Assembly (NCBI GenBank): GCA_035628135.1
Contig: DASPKM010000011.1
Span: 62,001-126,000 of the forward strand
DNA length: 64,000 nucleotides
DNA from: DASPKM01 sp035628135
Lineage (GTDB): Bacteria > Bacteroidota > Bacteroidia > Chitinophagales > Chitinophagaceae
Direction: 5' to 3'
The position numbers were made by a program, and so were the translations under genes. Shown piece after piece: positions 23,628-34,100 of the stretch (its first letter is position 1; each line of letters starts with the position of its first letter). The notes beneath the pieces were generated by a model that saw nothing but the letters and a program-made list of their open reading frames with translations, had not been told where the DNA came from and made no database searches.

Positions 23628-26600
23628 ATGGAAAAGATTTCGGCACCGAAGGTTTCACTACCATCTGGTGGTGGCGCAGTGAAAGGAATAGGAGAAACAT
23701 TTCACTCCAACGCTTTCTCCGGCACGGTAAATTATACCGTACCGCTGCCTATAACAGAAGGCCGTGGATATGCGCCTTCACTCAACCTCAGCTATAGTTC
23801 AGGATCAGGAAACGGACCGTTCGGCATCGGTTGGCAAACCTCGTTCCCGACCATTTCCACCAGGACAGAAAAAAGAATCCCCCGCTACAATGGAACGGAC
23901 GTGTACATGTTTACAGGAGAAGAACTGGTAGAAAAACTACATGGGACGCGTATGGTCACTGATAACGGAGCGCAATGGGCCGTTACCGAATACCTGCCAC
24001 GCGTGCAGGGCGACCATACCCATATCGAACGCTGGACAAGCCAGGATGGCAAAGAATGCTACTGGAAGACCATCAACACCCAAAATGAAATCTCCATCTT
24101 CGGCCGTTCGAAGGATGCGCGCATCTATGATCCGAACAACGAACAGCACATCTTTACCTGGCTGCTGGAATCCAGCACCGATCCTAAAGGCAATAAAATA
24201 TTGTTCCGTTACAAGGCCGAAGACCTGGTAAATACCAACCGCTACGGCGTTCCGCCTGAAAAAGATTCAACGGCGCAGAAATACCTGTCGCACCTACTGT
24301 ATGGAAATTATGTCAATCACGCCGGTGCGGAAACATTTGCTTTTGAGATAGTTTTCGATTATGGTGAGCACGACCTTTCTAACCTCGGTCAACCCGGGGC
24401 CGATCCCTATGCCACGCCATTTACATGGCAATGCAGGCCGGACCCATTTTCATCGTTCCGCAGCGGCTTCGAGATCCGGACCTATCGGCGTTGTCTCAAC
24501 ATCCTGCTGTTTCACCGGTTCGAAAATGAAAATAATGACAAGCCATTCCTGGTATTCAGAACGGCGCTCGACTACTATGCTTCACAAGATTATGCAGGAA
24601 TGCCTGACCAGACAGGGATCATGTCGTGCCTGAAGCAGCTTACCGTTACAGGATGTCGCATAACCAGCAACGGTAGCTACGAGCTGCTATCGAAGCCCGC
24701 ACTCGATTTTACATTTTCGGTATTCGACACACCTGCAGACGCAATTTTTAAGCAACTGAACGTAACCGGCGGATCATTGCCTGGCTTTCTCGATGCCAGC
24801 ATGTTCCTGCCCATAGACCTGAATGGTGAAGGGCTTCCGGGTTTGTTGTGCTCGAATGACAGCGGTTTCCAGTATTATAGTCCGCTCGGGAACGGACAAT
24901 TCACCGCCCCGGAAATACTGCCTTCGTTCCCGGTAGAAGGCTCTACTGCCATAACCGATCTCGATGGCAACGGCCTGCTGGATATGCTGGTAACCGAACC
25001 AACACAGGCCGGATATTATGAACATGGCGAACACGGCTGGGAAGCCTTCAAACCATTTTCGCATTATCCTGTTTCTGAAGAAAACACCGAGCCCGCAGAC
25101 CTGGATGCGGATGGAAAAAGCGATCTCGTATTGGTTCAACGGGATTCACTCACCGTATATCCATCGATAGGGACCGAAGGATTTGCTACGCCCCAAACAA
25201 CATTGGCGCCCGAAGGTTTCCCTTTGCAAAAGAATGCATATCCCGGAGAGCTCGTCACTTTCACCGATCTGTTTGGCGATGGGCTTGCACACCGCGTGCG
25301 CATTGCGAATGGAGTCGTGGAATGCTGGCCCTGCCTCGGCTATGGCGTCTTTGGCGAAAAGATCGTGTTGGAAAACGCACCGTACTTCCAGGGAGGCCTG
25401 AATACCGCCCGGCTGTTCCTGGCAGATATTACCGGCACCGGCGCCACCGATATCGTGTATGCAAACACCACGCATGTACAGATATTCCTGAACAAGAGCG
25501 GCAATTCATTTTCAGAACCGATCAGCATCACACTTCCTGAATCATTCGATACCATCGACCGCATTGTATTTCTCGACTTGCAGGGAACGGGTGGTATCAG
25601 CATGATCTTCACCAAGATCGAACCAACGCCACGACATTATTACCTGGACTTTAACGGCAACAGCAAGGAACGTGGAATTATAGAAGACACCTTGAAACCC
25701 TACCTGCTCGTAAAAGTTGACAACAACATGGGCGGCGACCTGGCTTTTCATTATTCCAGCTCTACCAAATTCTATCTTGAGGATAAAAAGACCGGAAGGC
25801 CATGGGCAACCCGGCTGCATTTCCCCGTACAGGTACTCGACCGCGTTATACAGTCCGACAAAATCACCGGCACACTGTTCTCGCAGGAATACAGTTATCA
25901 CGATGGTTACTACGACCCGGTAGAACGGGCATTCCGCGGGTTTGGCCTGGTAGAGAACAGGGACACGCAAACCTTTGAGAAATTCCATGAGCTTACAGCA
26001 TTGGCGGGATTTCCTATTAACCGCCTTAATAAAGAACTCTACGTTCCGCCTGTATACACTAAAACCTGGTATAGCACGGGTGCATTTGAAACTTATGAGA
26101 AAATAGCAGCGCAATACAAACAGGAATTTTTCCAGGGTGATCCTTATGCATACGCGATGCCCGATAACTATTTTCCGCCCGATATACATTCAGCGGATGC
26201 CGAAACATTCCGGCAGGCATACGTAGCACTCGCCGGCCAGGAACTGCGTAAGGAAGTATACGGAGAAGACGGCACCGCCGAAGCCAGCGTTCCATTTGCA
26301 GTAACGCAATCCAATTACAGCGTGGTGCTGGTGCAAGCCAAAGGTGACCAGCCTTATGCCGTATTCAGGGTAGACCCACGCGAGGAGATATCTTATCACT
26401 ACGAACGCAACGCGCTGGACCCGCGGGTACAGCAAGAATTTACGCTGGCCGTTGACCCGCTTTGCGGACAGGTGGCCTCCAGTTGTACGGTCTATCTGCC
26501 AAGGCGCGCCGGATCCATTACGGGTGTTACACCCTATCCGGAGCAATCTCTGGTGCAAGCCACCATCCAGCTAACTGATTACATCGATACCGATATACAG

Positions 26601-29600
26601 GATGGCATGTACTGGCGTGGCATCGTTTGCCAGAATAAAAAATTCCAATTGGAAGGGCTCGACCTGAAAGGTAATATGTACCTCGATTTCAATTCCTGCA
26701 ACACGCAGGCAACTCAGGCTTTGCAAAACATCGTGCCCTATGGTAAAACACCGCAGCCCGGCGTGTTGCAGGCCTGCCAGTTTGAGTGGGACCGCATTTA
26801 CTTCTGGGATGATGTACAACACAATTTCCTTCCGCTGTTCAAAATATCCTCGCTCGGTTTACTGGCTTATAATGAATCGGCACAATTCACGCAGGAGTAT
26901 ATCGACGAAGTGTTCAAAGGTAAAATGACCCAGGACGTCATTACCAACATGGGCGGGTACGTGTACGATGCAGCAACAGGCTACTGGTGGAACAAAGGAA
27001 TGGTGCAGGCTTACTTCGACAGCACGCAACCTGAATTATTTCACCTGGTGAAAGAAGTATACAATCCATTTGCCGATCCTGCCTCTGAGCTCAGCGTAAA
27101 AGGCACCATGGCGTACGACAGCCCGTACAACATGACGGTGATAGAACTTACGGAATACATCGATCCCGCTACAGACCTCAAAAATGTGCAGCACATCGTG
27201 ATGGACTACATCGCATCATCTCCCAAACAATTGGTGGATGTAAACGGCAATGTTGCGCAGGTGCTATACGACCCACTGGGCCAGGTAACGGTCACCACTT
27301 TGTTCGCCATCAAGAATGGCCAGCTGGAAGGCGGCATGGTGCTGTATCCTTATCAACAACTGCCAGCCGAATACCAGCCACGCATAAAGGACCCCAATGG
27401 AAATCCCATTACACCCGATTCGCTGATCAACAATCCTGAATATTACCTGCAGGGAGCCGTGAATTATTACTTCTATGATGAGCATGCATGGAAAACAAAC
27501 GGACAGCCCGCATCGTCGGTGGGCCTTACGCGCAATTGGTTTTATCACAGTGCCGATGCACAAGCCACACCTTATTGCCGTACCATGATAGAATACACCA
27601 ATGGATTGGGATTGGCTGTGGAGGAAAAAACAAAGGTAGATGCCGGTATCGCGTATAGCAGAACAGCTAACGGCATACGATCGGTAGCCACTGATAGTCG
27701 CTGGCAGGTGTCGGGCAGAACGGTATACAACAATAAAGGATTAGTGGCCGAACAATATTTTCCTTATTTCAGCGACACATTCCACTACGAGTCGCAACAG
27801 GAAATAACAGATAGCGGCCTCGTTCCCCCTCCCACCATACTTCATTACGATGCCGTGGGACGACTGATCAGGCAGGATGATCCCAAAGGATTTTTCAGTA
27901 AAACTATTATCACGGCCTGGGAAGAGCACCGGTACGATAAAAACGATACTGTACTGGATGCGCCGTATTATATAACCTTCATGAAGAACTATCCCGCTAA
28001 TCCTACCCAGGAACAGAAGGATGAGAAAGACGCGCTGGACAAGGCGGCCAAATGTTACAACACGCCCATCATCTATGTATTCGATAATACCGGTGTCCAG
28101 TTTCTGGATATTACCGATAACCTCGGGAAGTTGAATGCCGATTCTTTCACAGGCATCACCGGCAATACGGGCATTACTTCGAAGCAGGTGTATGATGAGC
28201 TGATCGCCAAAGGATATGTCGACAACGATGGATGGCTTACCAGGAAGTTCACGCCCTACCAGCCCGCGTTCAAATTGCAACTGGACCCCCTGTTCGATCC
28301 TTTGATCACCGCCATTACAGAATTGTTATTGCAGGGAGTATTGACAGCCTATACGCAAACAGATATTCAAAGCCGCATCGTGCTGCAGGCTGATGCACGA
28401 TTGTATTACTCCAACCAGTCGCAGGGAACATCTTATTATAATGTTCGCTACACGTACGCTACTACCAGCGCCGAGGCATTGATCACCGATAGTTCGGACG
28501 CGGGATTGGAAATGCATTTTGCAAACCTGCTGGGATTGCTGACCTGGTCGTGGTCTGCGCGCAATTACAACCAGTTGATTACTTACGACCGGCTGCAGCG
28601 CAAAAAAGAATTAAGAGTAAATCGCTTCCAATCCGGAGATCCCATCATACCACACGACCAATACCCATTGGTTGAAGCGCTCACCTATGGTGAAGCCGTA
28701 CAAGACGGTGCCGACCGAAACTTACGCGGACGTGTTTACGAAATAAAGGACCTGTCGGGCATCGTAACCCAGGACCGGTACACGCTTACAGGGTTGCCGG
28801 TAAACATTGCCCGGCAAATGACCAGTGTGTACAAAGATGCCATCGACTGGAATGACCCCGGCAAAGTGCCGTTGGAGCCAGCCATTACCTCTTCCCTGAC
28901 CTATAACGCAATTGGAAAGATCATCACGGAACTGACGCAGGATGGAACACTTACCCAAAGGACCTATGGATTATCGGGCCAACCTTTGACCATTAAACTC
29001 AAATTACCTGATAACACCGAAAAGCCTGTTATCAATAATATCACATACAATGCCGCCAACCAGCGGATGGTGGTGCTGTACGCAAACAATACCAGTTCAC
29101 GCTACACTTATGAGGACACCACCCAGCGGTTGCTGGTATTGAAAAACACGCGCAAGGATACCACGGGCGGCGGCATTGCGCAAGACCCCGACCTGCAAAA
29201 CATCACGTACGTGTACGATCCCATGGGAAATATTACACGTACCCGGGACCTAAGCCGCGACACGGTATTTTACAACAATGAAAAAGTAGAACCGCTCAGC
29301 GATTATGAATACGATCCATTATACAGACTAACAAAAGCTAACGGTTACCAACACCCGGGGATACTTGCCAACACCTATTGGAACGATGTGAAGTATGGCG
29401 ATTTCAAACAAAGTAAGTTCAGCGTCACCCCGTCTGACTACAGCGCCCTTGAAAATTATACTGAAGAGTACCGGTACGACAATTCAGGCAATCTTATTTA
29501 CCTGAAGCATTCCGCCAAATCCGCGATATGGGTACGCGATGAAGAGCTTGCCGTAGAACCCGGCTCCAACCGCCTCTCGAAATTCACCTACGATGAATCA

Positions 29601-31163
29601 GGCAACCTGCGCCAGATCATGATCAACAAGCCGGTGGACCTGATGTACAACTGCTGTGAAAACCTTGTGAAGACAGGCATCATCACGCGTCCCGACCAAC
29701 CAGACGATGCGGACTATTATGTATATGATATTGCCGAAAAGCGCACGCGGAAAGTGTGCGAGTCCATGGCCAACGGCGGCGCTAGCACTGTTGTTGAAAA
29801 CACGGTGTACTTCAATAACTACGAAGTAAAGCTGCAACAAACGCATGATGGCAGGGGCAATGCCACCACCAGCCTTGAGCGGCAGACCCTGCGGGTGATG
29901 GATAACGGCAATTGCGTGCTGATGATGCACTATTGGACGCAGGACAACAATAAACGTGAAATGCCCGCTGGCACGCGTTCATTCCGCTGGCAATTGCAAA
30001 ACTTGCAGGGATCGGCCAGCGTGGAGGTGGATGACAATGCACAGGTGATCAGCTATGAAGAATATTTTCCTTACGGTGGCACCGCCATTATTGCTGGGCC
30101 CAACCAACAGGAAGTAAGTCTTAAAACATACCGTTACACCGGCAAGGAGCGTGATGATACCACTGGCCTTTACTATTACGGCCGCCGGTATTATGCCACC
30201 TGGTTGGCGCGGTGGATGAATGCCGACCCGATAGGAACAGCAGATGGCCTGAATATGTATGCCTTCGTTGGGGGAAACCCGTTGACTTATACCGATAGCG
30301 TTGGATTGTCGAAGAAAAGACCAAAAACCTCCTCTTCTTCCTCAGACGATTCCAGCGGCGACGATCTACCAGAGGGCACTACGCTGGTAAAGGGAGGAAA
30401 GGTATTGAAGCGGAGTAAAAAGATGTCTAAAAAAGAGCGGGGCGAAAAAACCTCCAAGGCCCGTGAGAACATTGAGAAACGTTTCGGTAAAAAGATGGTA
30501 CAAAAGAAAAAGATCCATCAATCCGATCTGCTCGTCGGCACGAAGGAGGTGAAGGTAAAGCCCAACAAGAGCATGAGCCCCGAACGGCTGTTTGTCCGTC
30601 ACATTTCCACTGCCCTGCTTTCACAAAATAAAGAAATGGTAGAAGTGCAGGCCGCTATATCGCATGCTACCAAAACTGTTTACATCGCAAGCAACAAAAA
30701 GCAAAATGAACTTTTTAACCTGCTGAGCACCAAGGTAGAAAACTTTGTCATTCCCACCGGCAGCTATGGCACACGGGAAGACAGGCATATCAGGAAGCTC
30801 AAGGACGAGATCAAAGGCACCTATAAAGATTATAAGATCATACAGGTGGTAGGCCACGAAGACCAGCACGCCGAAACAAAGATCCATGAAACCGGCGTTG
30901 CCTTCGACTTCATAGGCGGCACCCGGAGACCTTGCTTTGCATGCAGCCTCTACTTCAGGATCAACAAAGTGCCATCATCAACCTATAATCCGCACGAGGG
31001 CGCGTATTGGAATGCCAATGCATCGCTGCTCTCGCTCGGGCCCTTTGTGCCGGAAATCCTGAAGCTCGATGAAAAAATATATGAAGGCCATTTTTATATG
31101 AACGCAGGCCTGGGGCTTTCGGAGGTGCACGACTATGACACCGACAGTGAAGGCGACGACTGA
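23628..31163 (+). CDS. Tc toxin TcB-TcC fusion with Rhs core and C-terminal deaminase-like toxin
   Basis: A 2511-residue BC component of an insecticidal-type Tc complex. Residues ~1-340 are an SpvB domain (SLPSGGGAVKGIGETF). FG-GAP-like motifs follow (~390-620), then the TcB middle domain (~690-850, FHYSSSTKFYLEDKKTG). Rhs/YD repeats run from ~1550 to the conserved core end NMYAFVGGNPLTYTDSVGL (~2226), after which the self-cleaved toxin begins. The last ~285 residues carry DQHAETK (H2414-A-E2416) and RPCFACS (C2436, C2439), the zinc and catalytic signature of the deaminase fold. By analogy, the Rhs shell encloses the toxin and TcA injects it. The target base or nucleic acid is unknown. No immunity gene is evident. 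Confidence 0.93.
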   Translation: MEKISAPKVSLPSGGGAVKGIGETFHSNAFSGTVNYTVPLPITEGRGYAPSLNLSYSSGSGNGPFGIGWQTSFPTISTRTEKRIPRYNGTDVYMFTGEELVEKLHGTRMVTDNGAQWAVTEYLPRVQGDHTHIERWTSQDGKECYWKTINTQNEISIFGRSKDARIYDPNNEQHIFTWLLESSTDPKGNKILFRYKAEDLVNTNRYGVPPEKDSTAQKYLSHLLYGNYVNHAGAETFAFEIVFDYGEHDLSNLGQPGADPYATPFTWQCRPDPFSSFRSGFEIRTYRRCLNILLFHRFENENNDKPFLVFRTALDYYASQDYAGMPDQTGIMSCLKQLTVTGCRITSNGSYELLSKPALDFTFSVFDTPADAIFKQLNVTGGSLPGFLDASMFLPIDLNGEGLPGLLCSNDSGFQYYSPLGNGQFTAPEILPSFPVEGSTAITDLDGNGLLDMLVTEPTQAGYYEHGEHGWEAFKPFSHYPVSEENTEPADLDADGKSDLVLVQRDSLTVYPSIGTEGFATPQTTLAPEGFPLQKNAYPGELVTFTDLFGDGLAHRVRIANGVVECWPCLGYGVFGEKIVLENAPYFQGGLNTARLFLADITGTGATDIVYANTTHVQIFLNKSGNSFSEPISITLPESFDTIDRIVFLDLQGTGGISMIFTKIEPTPRHYYLDFNGNSKERGIIEDTLKPYLLVKVDNNMGGDLAFHYSSSTKFYLEDKKTGRPWATRLHFPVQVLDRVIQSDKITGTLFSQEYSYHDGYYDPVERAFRGFGLVENRDTQTFEKFHELTALAGFPINRLNKELYVPPVYTKTWYSTGAFETYEKIAAQYKQEFFQGDPYAYAMPDNYFPPDIHSADAETFRQAYVALAGQELRKEVYGEDGTAEASVPFAVTQSNYSVVLVQAKGDQPYAVFRVDPREEISYHYERNALDPRVQQEFTLAVDPLCGQVASSCTVYLPRRAGSITGVTPYPEQSLVQATIQLTDYIDTDIQDGMYWRGIVCQNKKFQLEGLDLKGNMYLDFNSCNTQATQALQNIVPYGKTPQPGVLQACQFEWDRIYFWDDVQHNFLPLFKISSLGLLAYNESAQFTQEYIDEVFKGKMTQDVITNMGGYVYDAATGYWWNKGMVQAYFDSTQPELFHLVKEVYNPFADPASELSVKGTMAYDSPYNMTVIELTEYIDPATDLKNVQHIVMDYIASSPKQLVDVNGNVAQVLYDPLGQVTVTTLFAIKNGQLEGGMVLYPYQQLPAEYQPRIKDPNGNPITPDSLINNPEYYLQGAVNYYFYDEHAWKTNGQPASSVGLTRNWFYHSADAQATPYCRTMIEYTNGLGLAVEEKTKVDAGIAYSRTANGIRSVATDSRWQVSGRTVYNNKGLVAEQYFPYFSDTFHYESQQEITDSGLVPPPTILHYDAVGRLIRQDDPKGFFSKTIITAWEEHRYDKNDTVLDAPYYITFMKNYPANPTQEQKDEKDALDKAAKCYNTPIIYVFDNTGVQFLDITDNLGKLNADSFTGITGNTGITSKQVYDELIAKGYVDNDGWLTRKFTPYQPAFKLQLDPLFDPLITAITELLLQGVLTAYTQTDIQSRIVLQADARLYYSNQSQGTSYYNVRYTYATTSAEALITDSSDAGLEMHFANLLGLLTWSWSARNYNQLITYDRLQRKKELRVNRFQSGDPIIPHDQYPLVEALTYGEAVQDGADRNLRGRVYEIKDLSGIVTQDRYTLTGLPVNIARQMTSVYKDAIDWNDPGKVPLEPAITSSLTYNAIGKIITELTQDGTLTQRTYGLSGQPLTIKLKLPDNTEKPVINNITYNAANQRMVVLYANNTSSRYTYEDTTQRLLVLKNTRKDTTGGGIAQDPDLQNITYVYDPMGNITRTRDLSRDTVFYNNEKVEPLSDYEYDPLYRLTKANGYQHPGILANTYWNDVKYGDFKQSKFSVTPSDYSALENYTEEYRYDNSGNLIYLKHSAKSAIWVRDEELAVEPGSNRLSKFTYDESGNLRQIMINKPVDLMYNCCENLVKTGIITRPDQPDDADYYVYDIAEKRTRKVCESMANGGASTVVENTVYFNNYEVKLQQTHDGRGNATTSLERQTLRVMDNGNCVLMMHYWTQDNNKREMPAGTRSFRWQLQNLQGSASVEVDDNAQVISYEEYFPYGGTAIIAGPNQQEVSLKTYRYTGKERDDTTGLYYYGRRYYATWLARWMNADPIGTADGLNMYAFVGGNPLTYTDSVGLSKKRPKTSSSSSDDSSGDDLPEGTTLVKGGKVLKRSKKMSKKERGEKTSKARENIEKRFGKKMVQKKKIHQSDLLVGTKEVKVKPNKSMSPERLFVRHISTALLSQNKEMVEVQAAISHATKTVYIASNKKQNELFNLLSTKVENFVIPTGSYGTREDRHIRKLKDEIKGTYKDYKIIQVVGHEDQHAETKIHETGVAFDFIGGTRRPCFACSLYFRINKVPSSTYNPHEGAYWNANASLLSLGPFVPEILKLDEKIYEGHFYMNAGLGLSEVHDYDTDSEGDD
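28143..28355 (+). repeat. ~70-residue repeat module in TcB
   Basis: This stretch encodes GITSKQVYDELIAKGYVDN, then DGWLTRKF, matching the pattern S-x2-[IV]-Y-x2-L-x3-G-Y-[ILV]-D-x2-G-x-L-T of four modules in TcA (35286-36739). It sits at about residue 1505, between the TcB part and the Rhs part. Confidence 0.65.
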
Positions 31164-31192
31164 ATCGATCCTCAATTGAAAAAAATAGTATC

Positions 31193-34100
31193 ATGAACAC
31201 CGAACAACTGGTAAATGAATTGTATGATGCCAATCCCGGCATTGACCTGCTGAAATTGAACCTGCATTCAACGGAGGTACTGGGCTCTTTGAAATTGTCA
31301 AAGACGCTCGTTGATTCAGCTAATGAGAATGTGCTCGAGCACCTGAAACAGGTGAGGCGCGTGGTGCGGTTGCACCCGGAAGCAATAGAGAGCAGGAAGC
31401 CGCTGAGCCCACAACGCATCACCGAGCTGCACCAGCAATTCGACGATCTAAAATCTGCGCACGACATTGCGCGCAAGAGCATCGTAACGTTTGTACAAGA
31501 CCACGCGGCACAATTTGGCAGTGAGGAAGTGGCCGCTGCCGTTCACCAGAACGCAGTGGAGGTTACCAACAATGTCGCCAACCTTACCACCACTATTCTT
31601 AACCTTACCCGGCCGTTGTCGCGGGCGCTGGTCACCACCTCCGTCAGCGAAGAAGTAACTGATTACTTCCAGGGACTGGTAGGTTACCAGGACCTGTTCG
31701 GCGATCTCAATTACTGCGACTGCTCCGAATGCAAATCCGTTGTAGGGCCCGCGGCATATTTCGTGGACTTGCTCCGCATTATCCAGAAGTATGTAACGGA
31801 GCCGAACAAGGATACTGTTACCGAAGAAATGAAATTTAATTACCGCCGGCCCGACCTTCCGCTCATTTATTTAACGTGCGACTGCACCAACACCATTATC
31901 CCCTACCTGACAATCATTAACGAACGATTGGAATACGTGCTGGAAAGAAGCTGGAGCATCGACCGCACGGCATTGTATAAACGAATTGCGGCTACTTACT
32001 ATCCTTTCAACCTGCCGTACCTGCAGCCGCTGAGCAACATCCGCATTTACGTGGACCAATTAAAAACATCGCTGGCTGAAGTATTCACGGCATTGCAGAT
32101 ATCAGGCATCGACCTGGTAACAGAACAATTGGGACTGAGCAAGGAAAGCTGGCAACTGCTTGCTACGGCTGCGGACGATACCCAGCTCAAAACATATTAT
32201 GGCGTAAGCGACCTGGCAGTCCTTTCGGAGTTCGATAAATTTTCTACACAAACCAATCTTTTGGTAACACAAATTGAAGACCTGTTGTATCAAAACCTTT
32301 CCGGCGATGAGCTCAAATCGGTGTTGAACAAGCAATTCTTCATTAATAAATCGCTCACCAACCCTGTAACCGTCACTTATGCAGACAATGAGAACAAGAT
32401 TGAAAACCTGAACACTGCTTCACTTGACCAGATCAACCGGTTTGTGCGCCTTTCCGCACAGTTGCGATGGACATACGATGAATTGGATTGGGCATTGCAT
32501 GCATTGGGCCAAGGCACGCCTGATATCAGTTCTGCAATACTCAGCCAGGTTCCCGCATTGCAACAACTGGTAGCTGCCATGAATACGGATGTAACTACCA
32601 CCAGCAGCTTGCTCTTTGACCTTAAAACCTACGGCATAGGAGATGACCCGGCTCAATCGCAGGCGCCCTTTGATGTTGTGTTCAATACCGGCCAAAAAAC
32701 GCCTTACCATCCAAAGAACAGTACCCAGGACAATTACCCGCTCAACAGCATGTATAAGGATGATCCCTGGCCATGGCTGCCCGGCGATCAAACCGGCGAC
32801 AATCCAACATATGCATTGCGGGTTGCCTCTGCACTGGGTATTTCACAAGGCGACCTTACATCGCTCGCGCAGGCCCTTTTTGGAAAGAATAATACCGTTA
32901 CACTAAATGTGCCCAATATTTCCGCGCTGTACCGCCACGTATTAATGGCGGGCCAACTGCAGCTAACCATACCCGCATACCTTGTATTGCTTGACCTCGC
33001 CGGCCTGAAAAAGGCTGTGTTCAGCATTGCCGATGCATTAAAGCTGCTGAACAATGCTAGCGCATTGGGCTATACGCGCCTCACCGTGTACGACATCAAT
33101 TACATCGTTAATGCAATCCAAAGCCCTACTGTAAATATTTTATATTATCCTGACCGGACAGAGGCATGGCTGAAAACACTTCCCAGCCTGGTTACCTCTG
33201 CCGCGTCTGATGCCGATGCGAGGAAGGCTGAGCTGCTCAGCAAGCTGTACCAGCAGGTAGCCACTTTCTTCAATACCCAGCCTTCCACCGCCGAAACAAT
33301 TTTGAAGCTGGTGGTAACCGATCCGCTCGCGGTATTCCTCGATCCCGATCACACAAAGGCCGTCGAAGCCGTTGGGTTTTTCTCACAGTGGCTGGTGTTC
33401 ACGCAAAAAGCAAACCTGGGCTTGTCTGTTTTGCTCAACATTGCAGCATATCCCGGCGCTTACGGCATGAGCAAGACTACCGGTGTTTCATTCGGAGACA
33501 TGCTGAACATCATTTCATTTCAAAATATCATCGCCGTTTTCAGCGATGTGAATGACAGGTTTACAAAGTACATTGCGGCAATCGTTGGTAAGAACTATCC
33601 GGACGCTGCCTCCATCCTCTCAGATGCTACGGGCTGGAATAAAGATGATATCACTACGCTGATATCACAATTGACCTTCACCAACGAAATCACCCGCCTA
33701 GCGCAATTTGCTACTGTGTTCGACCTGCTGGCAAAAACCGGATTGAACCTGAGCTCCCTGAATGACCTGAAACAACTTGCCGGAAAAGGATTGGCTGATT
33801 GGGAGCTGCTGGTACAAAAGCAAAAAGTGCTATTGGCTGCCATACAGGCCAGGTACAATACTGGCAGTGCCTGGGACCAGTTGCTGGTGCAAATCAACGG
33901 CAAAACAGGCGCCGCGGACCGTGATGCGATTATGCCGGCAGTGATCAACGACTTGCGCTCTAAAGAAACTACCGCCTGGGTCAGGAACGCACGCAACCTG
34001 AATGAATACCTGCTGATCGATGTAGACATGAGCGCCTGTGCGCAGATATCTTACATCAAGGAAGGACTGAACGCTGCACAATTATACCTCAACCGGTGCA

